This document shows, piece by piece, positions 20,923-29,750 of a DNA stretch of 64,000 nt. How positions within the stretch are numbered: the first letter of the stretch is position 1; each line of letters starts with the position of its first letter. The notes beneath the pieces are model-generated. The model was not told the DNA's origin, searched no databases, and saw nothing but the letters and a program-made list of their open reading frames with translations. Source of the stretch: Thiobacillus denitrificans DSM 12475 (GTDB lineage: Bacteria > Pseudomonadota > Gammaproteobacteria > Burkholderiales > Thiobacillaceae); assembly GCF_000376425.1 (NCBI RefSeq), contig NZ_AQWL01000004.1:266251-330250 (forward strand). Reading direction: 5' to 3'. The position numbers and the translations under genes were made by a program.

Positions 20923-22620
20923 ATGGAAAGACGCAAGAAACTCCGCATGGGCGAAACCCTGGTTTCGCAAGGCCTCATCACCCTCGACCAGCTGCGCATC
21001 GGCCTCAAGGAGCAGAAGGCGACCGGCCTGCCGATCGGTCGCCAGCTGGTCGCTTTGGGTTTCATCACCGAGGCGGTGCTGCGCGACCAGCTCGCCAACG
21101 CGCTCGGCAGCCAGGGCATCGACCTGTCGCAGGTGGTGGCCGACCCCGAAGCGCTGCAACTGGTGCCCGAGGAATTCGCCCGCCGCCACCACCTGCTGCC
21201 GATCGCACACGACGCCGCCCGCAACGTGCTGACGCTGGCCACCACCGACATGTTCAACGTGGTCGCGCTCGACCAGCTGAAAGCCGCGCTCGGCGGCCAG
21301 CTCGAAATCGACACGCTGCTGGCGGGCGAAGCGCAACTGCTCGAATGCATCGACAAGTTCTACGGCTTCGATCTCTCGCTCGACGGCATCCTGCGCGAGA
21401 TCGAGACCGGCGAAGTCGATTACGCCAGCCTCAACCCCGACACCGAGGAATACACCCAGCCGGTGGTACGGCTGGTCGGCGCGCTCCTGACCGATGCGGT
21501 GAAGCGCGAATCGTCCGACATCCACTTCGAGCCCGAGCACGCCTTCCTGCGCATCCGCTATCGCATCGACGGCGTGCTGGAACAGATCCGCAGCCTCCAC
21601 AAGACCTACTGGCCCGGCATCCTGGTGCGGCTGAAGGTGCTGTCGGGGATGAACATCGCGGAGACGCGCGCGCCGCAGGACGGCCGCATGTCGCTGACGC
21701 TGAACGGCCGCCCGATCGATTTTCGCGTCTCCTCGCAACCCGGTATCCATGGCGAAAACGTGGTGCTGCGCATCCTCGACCGCGAGAAATCCATCATGCC
21801 GCTGGAGCAGATGGGCTTCACCAGCGATGCACTGCGCGAACTGCAACTGATGATGGCGCGTCCTGAAGGCATCCTGGTGGTCACCGGGCCGACCGGCTCC
21901 GGCAAGACCACCACCCTGTATTCGATGCTGTCGCACCTCAACAACGAGACCGTCAACATCATGACGCTGGAAGATCCGGTCGAATACCCGGTCACGCTGA
22001 TGCGCCAGAGCTCGGTCAACGAAACGCTCAAGCTCGATTTCGCCAACGGCATCCGCTCGATCATGCGGCAGGACCCGGACATCATCCTGGTCGGCGAAAT
22101 CCGCGACAAGGACACCGCCGAGATGGCCTTCCGCGCGGCGATGACCGGCCACCAGGTGTTCACCACCCTGCACACCAACTCCGCCCTCGGCGTGTTTCCG
22201 CGCCTGATGGACATCGGCATCCAGCCCGGCATCCTGTCCGGCAACATCATCGGCGTCATCGCGCAGCGGCTGGTGCGCAAGCTGTGCCCACACTGCAAGG
22301 AAGCCTACACGCCGGACGCCGATGAAGCGCGCATCCTCGGCACCGACCTTGCCCAACTGCCGCAGATTTATCGTGCCACCGGCTGTCCGGCATGCAGCCA
22401 CAAAGGCTACCGCGGCCGCCTCGCCCTGATCGAGCTGCTGCGGATGGACCCCGAGCTCGACGAACTGGTGGCCAACCATGCGCCACTGCACGAAATCCGC
22501 CACGCCGCGCTCGAGCATGGCTATCACCCGCTCGCCGAAGACGGCGTCAAGCGGGTACTGGATGGCATCACCTCGCTGGCGGAAGTGGCGCGGGTGGTGG
22601 ATTTGACGGGGCGGGTGTAA
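20923..22620 (+). CDS. mshE: MshE, pilus extension ATPase (PilB/GspE family)
   Basis: 565 aa, cytoplasmic motor. N-terminal MshEN domains (MGETLVSQGLITLDQLRIGLKEQ), a form that binds c-di-GMP in several relatives. Walker A GPTGSGKTT is near 321, the Asp box and Walker B follow (DPDIILVGEIRD), and the His box is TTLHTNSA. A zinc-binding CPHC / CPAC pair lies at about 454 and 489. It starts 11 bases after mshN. All catalytic motifs are intact, so active pilus extension is expected. Confidence 0.95.
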   Translation: MERRKKLRMGETLVSQGLITLDQLRIGLKEQKATGLPIGRQLVALGFITEAVLRDQLANALGSQGIDLSQVVADPEALQLVPEEFARRHHLLPIAHDAARNVLTLATTDMFNVVALDQLKAALGGQLEIDTLLAGEAQLLECIDKFYGFDLSLDGILREIETGEVDYASLNPDTEEYTQPVVRLVGALLTDAVKRESSDIHFEPEHAFLRIRYRIDGVLEQIRSLHKTYWPGILVRLKVLSGMNIAETRAPQDGRMSLTLNGRPIDFRVSSQPGIHGENVVLRILDREKSIMPLEQMGFTSDALRELQLMMARPEGILVVTGPTGSGKTTTLYSMLSHLNNETVNIMTLEDPVEYPVTLMRQSSVNETLKLDFANGIRSIMRQDPDIILVGEIRDKDTAEMAFRAAMTGHQVFTTLHTNSALGVFPRLMDIGIQPGILSGNIIGVIAQRLVRKLCPHCKEAYTPDADEARILGTDLAQLPQIYRATGCPACSHKGYRGRLALIELLRMDPELDELVANHAPLHEIRHAALEHGYHPLAEDGVKRVLDGITSLAEVARVVDLTGRV

Positions 22621-22622
22621 CC

Positions 22623-23828
22623 ATGCCCTTCTTCGACTACCGCGCCATCGACCAGACCGGCCGCTCCGTCCGCGGCACGCTGTCGGCGGTCAACGACGTC
22701 GACCTCGAACTGCGCCTGAAGCGCATGGGGCTGGACCTCGTCACGCTGGCCGAACTGTCGCGGCAATACGCGCCGCAAGGCCGCGAGCGGGTGACGCGGC
22801 GCGATCTGGTGACGTTCTGCATCCACATGCGCTACATCACCCGCGCCGGGATTCCCCTGCTCGAAGGCTTGCGCGACCTGCGCGACACCATGGACAAGCG
22901 CGGCTTTCGCGATGTGCTGACCGCATTGCTGGAAGACCTGGAAGGCGGCAAGGTGCTGTCGCAGGCGCTGGCCGCGCACCCGGCGGTGTTTGGCGCGGTG
23001 TTCGTCCACAGCGTACGCGCAGGCGAGCAGACCGGCCTGCTGGATGCGGTGTTCGAGCGCCTGGCCGAATCGCTGAAGTGGCAGGAAGAAGTCACCGCCA
23101 AGGCCAAGCGGCTGATGATCTATCCGGCGCTGGTGCTGGCAGTGGTCGGTGCCGCCATCCTGTTTTTGCTGGTCTATCTGGTGCCGCAGGTGCTCTCGCT
23201 GGTCGAGACCATGGGTGTCGAGCTGCCGCTGCCGACGCTGATCCTGATGGCGGTATCGAGTGCGCTGCGTTCGTACTGGCTGGTCGTGCTGCTGCTGGCG
23301 CTGGCGCTGGGAGCCGGGCTGCCGCTATGGGCACGCAGGAGCGAGGCAGGGCGCGACTGGTGGGACCGCACCCAGTTGCGGCTGCCCATCGTCGGGCCGA
23401 TCGTGCAGAAGATCGTGCTGTCGCGCTTCACCAACACCCTGGCGATGATGTATCGCTCGGGGGTGACGGTGCTCGACGCATTGCGCGCGGGCGAAATGGT
23501 CGCCGGCAACCGGGTGATCGCCGGCGGCATCCGCCGCGCCGCGCAGCAGATTGCTGATGGCCGCGGCCTGTCGGAGAGTTTCCAGTCGCTGGCGCTGTTT
23601 CCGCCGCTGGTAATCCGCATGCTGCGCGTGGGCGAGACCACCGGCGCGCTCGACGAAGCGCTCGACAACGTGACATTTTTCTATAACCGCGAAGTACTCG
23701 ACTCGATCGAAAACGGCCTCCGGGTTCTGGAGCCGCTATTGACCGCCATCCTCGGCCTGCTGCTCGGCGGCATCCTGGTATCGGTGCTGCTGCCGATTTA
23801 CGACCTGATCGGGAATCTGCCGCTGTGA
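22623..23828 (+). CDS. mshG: MshG, inner-membrane platform protein (PilC/GspF family)
   Basis: 401 aa. Two GspF/T2SSF repeats with three to four membrane helices (about 170-190, 215-237 and 375-395). Starts MPFFDYRAID, typical of PilC/MshG. The ATG is 2 bases after the mshE stop. It anchors the MshE motor in the inner membrane and moves pilins into the fibre. Confidence 0.94.
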   Translation: MPFFDYRAIDQTGRSVRGTLSAVNDVDLELRLKRMGLDLVTLAELSRQYAPQGRERVTRRDLVTFCIHMRYITRAGIPLLEGLRDLRDTMDKRGFRDVLTALLEDLEGGKVLSQALAAHPAVFGAVFVHSVRAGEQTGLLDAVFERLAESLKWQEEVTAKAKRLMIYPALVLAVVGAAILFLLVYLVPQVLSLVETMGVELPLPTLILMAVSSALRSYWLVVLLLALALGAGLPLWARRSEAGRDWWDRTQLRLPIVGPIVQKIVLSRFTNTLAMMYRSGVTVLDALRAGEMVAGNRVIAGGIRRAAQQIADGRGLSESFQSLALFPPLVIRMLRVGETTGALDEALDNVTFFYNREVLDSIENGLRVLEPLLTAILGLLLGGILVSVLLPIYDLIGNLPL

Positions 23829-25327
23829 TGCTCGACCACCGCCTGATTCTGCTCGCCACCCCCCGCCAGATCGGCGTGCTCGACTGGCGTCCCGGGCATC
23901 TGCACTGGCTGGGCGAATTTTCCGCTAGTGCCGAAGGGCTGGCCGCATTCCACAGGATCGTGGTCAGGCATGCGCAGCTGCCGGTGCTGCTGGTGGTCGA
24001 CACGGTGGACGAGGATTACCGCAGCGAAATCCTGCCGCACGTGCAGGGACGCGCGCGCGACGAACTGCTGGCGCGCAAGCTCAAACAGGTGTTCCGCAAT
24101 GCGCGCTTCACCGGTGCGTGGCGGCAGGCGCGCGAAACGACCGGGCGCCGCGACGACCGTTATCTACTGGCCGCCCTGCCCGACGCCGACTGGCTGACGC
24201 CGTGGCTCGGCGTGCTGCACCGCGAACGCGTGCCGCTGACCGGCATCGTCCCGCTGGCGCTGGCGTGCCAGCACCTGCTGGACAGGCTGCGGATACGAGA
24301 GCCTCATACGCTACTGGCATGCCGCCTCAACAACAGTCTGCGGCTGTCTTACTACCATCACGGCTTATTGCGTTTTTCGCGCCTGATCGGGGGCGACACC
24401 CCGACCCAGCTGCCGGGCAGCGCGGCCGACGAAATTGCCAAGACCCAGCTTTACCTGACCGGCCAGCGCATCCTGCCGCGCGAAGCGCGCCTGCATGTGC
24501 TGCTGCTCGACCCTGGCGGCCAACTGGATAGCGCGCAGGCGCCGCTCAACGCCGATCCCGCGTTCAGCACGCGACTGATCGACATGGCCAGCCTCGCGCG
24601 TGCCCTGCGCATCCCTGACGATTTTCTCGCCGCCACGCCGGAAGTCGCGCCGCTGGCAGCGATTGCGGGCGAGGCCATGCAGCTGAACCTGGCCCCTCCC
24701 GAACTGCTGCAACGCCATACCGAATTCCGCTGGCGGCGTGGCCTGCACGCGGCAGCGGGCATCATTGCGCTGCTCGGGACAGCCATCACCGCCGGCTACT
24801 GGCTGCACACGCAAGACCTGAACGACCAGACCCGCCAGATGCTGCAGCAACAGCAGCAGCTCGACGCCCGCTATCGGGCCGTCGCACGCACGTTTCCCAT
24901 CCAGTCGGCCGCGCCCGAACAACTGGCCCAGACGGTGGCGCTGGCGCGCCAGCTCGACGGCGGCCAGCCCGATACCGGCGCGCTGCTTGCTGCCATCGGT
25001 CAGGCCATCGATGCGGTGCCCGATATCACGCTCGACAAACTGGAGTGGGTCGACGACCCATTCACGGCCGGCGGCGGAACGCGGGTCGGCCTCGACGCCT
25101 CGCTGGTTCCATTCGACGGCAATTACCGCGCGGCCATGCGGCGCATCGATCGTTTCATGCATACCCTGCAGGCCGTGCCCGCCCTGCATGACATACGCTT
25201 GCACCGCAGTCCGGTGAATGCCGATTCCGCCAGCACCCTGTCAGGCCGAACGCTCGATGCCGGCGCGAACGCATCCCCCGCCGCACACTTCAGCCTCAGC
25301 CTGAGCTATCGCGAGGCCCGGCCATGA
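23828..25327 (+). CDS. MshI-like protein joining PilM-like and PilN-like parts
   Basis: 499 aa. The first 290 residues look like the PilM/GspL actin-like cytoplasmic domain. A single membrane helix (about 307-327) and a coiled-coil stretch (Gln-rich, near 335-350) then lead into a PilN-like periplasmic domain. In MSHA systems these jobs are usually shared by separate MshI proteins, so this is closer to GspL. The ATG overlaps the mshG stop by one base; a GTG at 23825 is an alternative. Assignment rests on layout and operon position rather than strong motifs. Confidence 0.75.
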   Translation: MLDHRLILLATPRQIGVLDWRPGHLHWLGEFSASAEGLAAFHRIVVRHAQLPVLLVVDTVDEDYRSEILPHVQGRARDELLARKLKQVFRNARFTGAWRQARETTGRRDDRYLLAALPDADWLTPWLGVLHRERVPLTGIVPLALACQHLLDRLRIREPHTLLACRLNNSLRLSYYHHGLLRFSRLIGGDTPTQLPGSAADEIAKTQLYLTGQRILPREARLHVLLLDPGGQLDSAQAPLNADPAFSTRLIDMASLARALRIPDDFLAATPEVAPLAAIAGEAMQLNLAPPELLQRHTEFRWRRGLHAAAGIIALLGTAITAGYWLHTQDLNDQTRQMLQQQQQLDARYRAVARTFPIQSAAPEQLAQTVALARQLDGGQPDTGALLAAIGQAIDAVPDITLDKLEWVDDPFTAGGGTRVGLDASLVPFDGNYRAAMRRIDRFMHTLQAVPALHDIRLHRSPVNADSASTLSGRTLDAGANASPAAHFSLSLSYREARP

Positions 25328-25923
25328 AACACCCGCCGTTCGCTACGCTCAAGCTGTCGCTGCTGCTGGTGCTGGCGGCACTGCTGCTGGCTGGAGGCGG
25401 CATACTGTGGAGCCGCGGCCAGGCGCAAGACGCCGGCGTCGCCCTGCAGCAGCAACGCAGCGCGCTCAACGGCGCGCGGCAGCAACTCGACCGCAGCCGC
25501 CATCAGCAGCAACTCATCGCCACCCATCTGGCCGATTATCAGGCACTCGCCGCACGTGGCTTTATTGGCACAGAAGACCGGCTGGCCTGGATCGAAGCGG
25601 CACAACTGGCCAACCGCGATGCCGGGCTTTACAGCCTGGATTATCAGCTAACGCCGCGCACCGCTTCGCTTCCCGCGCTTGCCCAGGGCTTGCCGCTGGG
25701 GCAGACAACCATGACCCTCACCCTACCGCTGCTGGTAGAGACCGATCTCGAGCGCTTCCTGAACGCGCTCAAAGCGCGCGCGCCCGGGGTCTACCGGGTG
25801 CGGGGCTGCCAGCTGTCCCACCCCGGCGATGCGCCGTTCGAGCCCGTCAACCAGCCGCGCCTGCTGGCCGAATGCGAACTGCTGTGGTTTACCGTTGCGG
25901 CAGAATCAGGGGCTTCGAAATGA
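25324..25923 (+). CDS. PilO/MshJ-like periplasmic alignment protein
   Basis: 199 aa. N-terminal membrane helix (about 9-29), a Gln-rich coiled coil (about 38-66: LQQQRSALNGARQQLDRSRH) and a small alpha/beta domain. This matches PilO/GspM/MshJ proteins, which pair with the PilN-like partner encoded just upstream. The ATG overlaps the upstream stop (ATGA). Sequence similarity in this family is weak, so the call is mainly from layout and position. Confidence 0.7.
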   Translation: MKHPPFATLKLSLLLVLAALLLAGGGILWSRGQAQDAGVALQQQRSALNGARQQLDRSRHQQQLIATHLADYQALAARGFIGTEDRLAWIEAAQLANRDAGLYSLDYQLTPRTASLPALAQGLPLGQTTMTLTLPLLVETDLERFLNALKARAPGVYRVRGCQLSHPGDAPFEPVNQPRLLAECELLWFTVAAESGASK

Positions 25924-26381
25924 AAACCGATACACCACAACGGCACCGCGGCACGGAGAACGGCCGGCCCGTCCGGCGCGGAACGGGGCGTTACGGTTCA
26001 TCAGTCTGGATTTTTTCCCTGTCTCTGTGCCTCTGCGGTTCAGGACTTGCAGCGACATCCTTGCCCGACGCGCCCGGGCGCCTGTTCTACACGCCCAAGC
26101 AGCGCGCCCAGCTCGAAGCCGCGCGTATCCGCAACGCCACCCACGCCGGGCAGACGGCGGCGCCAGACGCAGGCGTCCCGCCCCCTACACGCTATGACGG
26201 CATGCTGATCCGCTCCGACGGAAAAACCACGCGCTGGGTCAACGGCAGGCCGCAGGCTGGCACCTCCGGCGTAGCGGGCCTGAGACCGGGCCAGATTCGC
26301 GCCGACGGCCACGTGTATGAACCCTATCAGGTGCTGCGCCCCGGTCCCGCCACGCCTGTCGCCGAGGAACCCGTTCCATGA
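25920..26381 (+). CDS. Small exported pilus-operon protein with repeat-derived N-terminus
   Basis: 153 aa. The mature part (LFYTPKQRAQLEAARIRN onward) resembles small exported proteins of MSHA operons in the MshK position, but I do not recognise a family. The hydrophobic VWIFSLSLCLCGSGLAA at about 28-45 is a likely signal peptide with an unusually long charged n-region. Bases encoding residues 6-41 are an inverted repeat. The ATG overlaps the preceding stop (ATGA), and the prepilin gene overlaps its end. Confidence 0.7.
   Translation: MKTDTPQRHRGTENGRPVRRGTGRYGSSVWIFSLSLCLCGSGLAATSLPDAPGRLFYTPKQRAQLEAARIRNATHAGQTAAPDAGVPPPTRYDGMLIRSDGKTTRWVNGRPQAGTSGVAGLRPGQIRADGHVYEPYQVLRPGPATPVAEEPVP
25935..26043. 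repeat. Dispersed-type inverted repeat inside a coding region
   Basis: Arms at 25935-25961 (ACGGCACCGCGGCACGGAGA core) and 26017-26043 (CTCTGTGCCTCTGCGG core) are imperfect inverted copies. They resemble the widespread bacterial hairpin repeats built on CTCTGTGCCTCTGTGGT. A small GCCGG/CCGGC hairpin sits between them (25963-25977). The repeat is read through in frame and supplies the signal peptide of the gene at 25920. Confidence 0.7.
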
Positions 26382-27094
26382 AGCGGACACGCGGCTTCAC
26401 CCTGATCGAACTGGCCATCGTGCTGGTCATCATCACCATCCTGATCGGCGGACTGGCGATGCCGCTGTCGGCGCAGATCCAGGCGAGGCGGATTGCCGAG
26501 ACCAAGAAAATACTCGAGGAGGCGCGCGAGGCGATCCTCGGATTCGCGATGACCAACAACGGCTCTTCCGCGACAAACCGTCGCTTGCCCTGCCCAGACA
26601 TCGAGGGCGACGGAACCGAAAGCCTGGGCAATTTAGGCACCAGATGCGCGAGTTCACGCGGTTTCCTGCCTTGGGTAGACCTTGGCGTAGCAAACCAGGA
26701 CGCCTGGGGAAACCGCTTGCGCTACGAAGTTGACCGCGACCTCGCCGACCCCAACAAGGGGTTCGCCACAGCAGTCAGCACCGCATTTCCCGCACTCACC
26801 ATCTGCCAGACGCATAGCTGCGGCGTCACCGTCGCGACCGACCTGGCATTCGTACTGATTTCCCATGGCCCCAACGGCTGGGGCGCACTCAACATAAACG
26901 GTAAAACCCTGGCCCCACCAAGTGGAGATGACGAAAAAGACAACGTCGTCGACGATAACGATCTGATTTACGTCAGCCGCTCCGCCACCAAGGCGGACGC
27001 CACTGACGGTGAATTCGACGATCTCCTAGTCTGGCTTTCATATTACCAACTGGTCGCCAAGGTGTGCCCTACGGGCTCGGACTGCGCTCCGTAG
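26378..27094 (+). CDS. Type IV prepilin-like protein (pseudopilin) of the msh operon
   Basis: 238 aa. Very short leader MKRTRG followed by FTLIELAIVLVIITILIGG: prepilin peptidase cuts after Gly6 and the Glu at +5 is present. The globular part has two Cys pairs (CPDIEG, C at about 88; CQTHSC; CPTGSDC at the end) and a DDDNDLIYVS stretch. It is probably a minor pilin. The ATG overlaps the upstream gene by 4 bases. Its 3' end overlaps the convergent histidine kinase gene by 26 bases. Confidence 0.88.
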   Translation: MKRTRGFTLIELAIVLVIITILIGGLAMPLSAQIQARRIAETKKILEEAREAILGFAMTNNGSSATNRRLPCPDIEGDGTESLGNLGTRCASSRGFLPWVDLGVANQDAWGNRLRYEVDRDLADPNKGFATAVSTAFPALTICQTHSCGVTVATDLAFVLISHGPNGWGALNINGKTLAPPSGDDEKDNVVDDNDLIYVSRSATKADATDGEFDDLLVWLSYYQLVAKVCPTGSDCAP

Positions 27095-28805
27095 CCTGCA
27101 AGCGGAAGCCCACCCGTCCCGCCTGATTGTCCGGCAGTTCCAGCCGATAGCCGGTGCGTGCCGCCTGTCGCGCCGCCTGGTACAAGCCCACCCCCAATCC
27201 GAAATCCGAGGCCACCGGGCTCAGGAACAGGTTGCGCGCCACGTGCTCGGGGGCTGGCGCGCCGCTGTCGGTCACCGTCAGGCTGACCAGCGGATGCAGT
27301 GCCAGCCGCACCTCCACCGCCACCCCGGGCTCGGCCTGGCGCTTGCGCAGCGCATTGGTCAGCAGGTTATCGGCCACGCTGTCGAACAGGTCCTGCGGCA
27401 ACAACGCGTCGTCGAGCGCTCCGGCGAAGAACTGCACATCGTCGTGCTCGTAGCGCGCCTGCAGCGCCGTCCACCACGCCTGCGCCGGCATGTGCGCGAC
27501 GTCCATCTCGGCCGGCTGCTTCAGCTTGTCGACTGTCTGCGACAGCCGCGTCGCCAGCTGCGGCAGCTGCCGCTTCATCAGTTCCAGCAGACGCTCGCTG
27601 TCCTCGGGCGTGGACATGTCGGCGGCGGCGAGCAGGGTTTTCAGCGACTGCAGGATATTCTTCACGTCGTGCGTCAGCCGCGCGCCGGTGTCATGGATGG
27701 CCTGGCTGTAGGCCTGCTCGCGCAGGGTCTGCTCGCGCACCTTGGCGGCGTAGAAATAGCCCAGCAGTTGCGACAGCAGCCGCACATGCAGCGCCAGCGC
27801 CGGGGTGAGTGGGCGCGCGGATTGCCAGGTGAGGCTCAAGCCATGAAACGCATGGGTGATGGCGTGTTCGGCGGGTTCGCCGAAACGGCCTTCGCCGCGT
27901 GCCGCCTGCCAGCTTCCGCCATGGATCCAGGTCAGTTCGTGCAGGTCGGCCAGCGCGTCGCGCACGAAGGATTCCGGATCGCGCTCGCGCTCGGCCAGCG
28001 TCGCCAGGCGCTGCGCCCAGCCTTCGAACGGCAAGCCCACCGACAGCAGATAGCGCGAAGTCAGCTGCCCCAGTCCGGCAAACCCGGCACGCGGATTCCA
28101 CAGCCACGACAAGGTCAGCAGCAGCGCCGCCATCCCCAACAGGGTCTGCACCAGCGCCCAGGCATAGCTCACCCCGGCCACCGCCACCACGGCAAACGCG
28201 CCCAGTGCCATCACCATGATGAGCAGCGACAGCATCAGGCCGTAGATGAAATCGAGCGTCGACGAGGCGCCGCGCTGGCGGCTGACAGGCAGGAACAGGA
28301 TCGTGAGTGGAAGCAGCGGCAGGCCGTAGCGCACCGCAGCTTGCAGCGCATCGGGCAGCCCGGCACCGCCCAGGCTTTGCGGCAGCACCCAGGCCAGCAG
28401 CAGCGCCAGCAGATAGGCCAGCGCGAGCAGGTAGGCCAGCCGCTGGCTGCGCGCGTTCTGCGAAGCCGCCACCGCGCCCACCAGCCCCGCCAGAATCGCC
28501 AGCCACAGCGCCATCACCCAGGTGCTGTCGACCAGCACCAGCAGCGCCGCCATGGCGAACACCGGCAGCGCGAGGCGCGGCTCGATGCGCGCCTCGCTGC
28601 GCACCAGCGGCTGCCACAGCAGGAACAGCCCATAATGCGCCAGCAGGAAGGCGCGCGTCACCGCCACATCGGCGTCGAACACCACGGCGGCATGCAGCGC
28701 TAGCAGCATCAGCGCCAGCCAGCGCCCGGGCGCCACCCGCGTGAAAAAGCTGACCAGCGCGGCCAGCCCGGCCTGCCGCGGCATGTTCTCAGCGGACTCT
28801 GTCAT
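27069..28805 (-). CDS. Membrane histidine kinase (PrsK-like), likely partner of the 14989 regulator
   Basis: 578 aa. About eight N-terminal membrane helices (to residue 235), a GAF-like middle region, a DHp domain with HDVKNILQSL near 375 (His is the phosphorylation site) and a C-terminal ATPase domain with DSVADNLLTNAL and FGLGVGLYQAARQA. The layout resembles PrsK kinases that pair with PrsR-type sigma-54 regulators. It lies at the far end of the msh operon, convergent with it and divergent from the second prepilin. Pairing with the 14989 regulator is inferred from position and family. Confidence 0.88.
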   Translation of the reverse strand: MTESAENMPRQAGLAALVSFFTRVAPGRWLALMLLALHAAVVFDADVAVTRAFLLAHYGLFLLWQPLVRSEARIEPRLALPVFAMAALLVLVDSTWVMALWLAILAGLVGAVAASQNARSQRLAYLLALAYLLALLLAWVLPQSLGGAGLPDALQAAVRYGLPLLPLTILFLPVSRQRGASSTLDFIYGLMLSLLIMVMALGAFAVVAVAGVSYAWALVQTLLGMAALLLTLSWLWNPRAGFAGLGQLTSRYLLSVGLPFEGWAQRLATLAERERDPESFVRDALADLHELTWIHGGSWQAARGEGRFGEPAEHAITHAFHGLSLTWQSARPLTPALALHVRLLSQLLGYFYAAKVREQTLREQAYSQAIHDTGARLTHDVKNILQSLKTLLAAADMSTPEDSERLLELMKRQLPQLATRLSQTVDKLKQPAEMDVAHMPAQAWWTALQARYEHDDVQFFAGALDDALLPQDLFDSVADNLLTNALRKRQAEPGVAVEVRLALHPLVSLTVTDSGAPAPEHVARNLFLSPVASDFGLGVGLYQAARQAARTGYRLELPDNQAGRVGFRLQATERSPSP

Positions 28806-29010
28806 ATCCGGACACGGCGCGCGGGAAATTCAGCATGACACTGCTATCGGCACTCCCGCGGGGAAATGCAGCCCGACTGCGACCGTGCGCAGCGAAAAAC
28901 TTGACGGAATTCCGACGGGCGCGTCGTGTTTTCATCAATCCAGGCCCGGGCGATACACGTTTATTCTCATTTTTTCATTGTAAATCAATCGGCTATAAAC
29001 ACAGCTCTTG

Positions 29011-29025
29011 TGGCACGCATTTTGC
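29011..29025 (+). promoter_or_regulatory. Sigma-54 (-24/-12) promoter of the prepilin gene
   Basis: TGGCACGCATTTTGC matches the sigma-54 consensus TGGCAC-N5-TTGC at every defined position, with the GG and GC doublets correctly spaced. The predicted start of transcription is near 29037, about 15 bases before the ATG at 29052. The 200 bases upstream are free for activator binding. Both a sigma-54 activator (14989) and rpoN (35370) are in the window. Confidence 0.9.
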
Positions 29026-29051
29026 AAAAAAGCACGTCAGGCAATAACACA

Positions 29052-29732
29052 ATGGAACCTTCTACCATGCCCCACCCTCACTTCCCGCAGCGTCAGTCGG
29101 GTTTCACCCTGATCGAGATCGCCATCGTGCTGGTCATCATCGGCCTGCTGCTCGGCGGCATTCTAAAGGGGCAGGAACTGATCACCCAGGCCCGCATTCG
29201 CAACGTCGCCAACGACTTCCAATCGATGACGGCCGCCATCAACCTGTATCAGGATCGCTATCGTGCGCTGCCCGGGGACGATCTGGGCGCCGCCACCCGC
29301 TGGACCGCAACCGGCAGCACAACAACCAGTGGCAACGGCGACGGCATGATCGGTACCGGCACGGAAGCCTCACCCGCCTATAATTCCACAACGGATTCCG
29401 ACGAATCCCGCCTGTTCTGGCAGCACCTGCGCCTCGCCGGGCTAGTCGGTGGCGCAACCACCACCGGCGCAGTTGGCACCGCGAATCCACCCAACGCTGC
29501 GTCAGGCGTGACCGGAGTACAAAACGGCGCGTTTGGCATCAAAGGTATTGTCATTTGCTCAAACAATCTGCCTGCCAAGATCGCTCAGGCGATTGATACG
29601 CAGTTTGACGACGGGAACGCCACAACCGGTACTGTGCGCGGCACCGATGGCACGGCAGCCGGCACCGCAGTTCCCACCGTCAACTACGTCGACGATGGCG
29701 CCAAATTTTACGTCGTCTGCAAAGCCCCCTGA
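29052..29732 (+). CDS. Type IV prepilin, candidate major pilin (MshA-like)
   Basis: 226 aa. Leader ending QRQSG, then FTLIEIAIVLVIIGLLLGG; peptidase cleavage after Gly17 and Glu at +5 are clear. The middle is Thr/Gly/Ser-rich (low complexity near 80-110), and there are only two Cys (VICSN and VVCKAP near the end), which could form the C-terminal loop disulfide. A start at 29067 would give a 12-residue leader; neither has a strong ribosome site. It is alone behind a sigma-54 promoter, as major pilins often are. Confidence 0.88.
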   Translation: MEPSTMPHPHFPQRQSGFTLIEIAIVLVIIGLLLGGILKGQELITQARIRNVANDFQSMTAAINLYQDRYRALPGDDLGAATRWTATGSTTTSGNGDGMIGTGTEASPAYNSTTDSDESRLFWQHLRLAGLVGGATTTGAVGTANPPNAASGVTGVQNGAFGIKGIVICSNNLPAKIAQAIDTQFDDGNATTGTVRGTDGTAAGTAVPTVNYVDDGAKFYVVCKAP

Positions 29733-29750
29733 TATAAAACCGTTGCAGGC

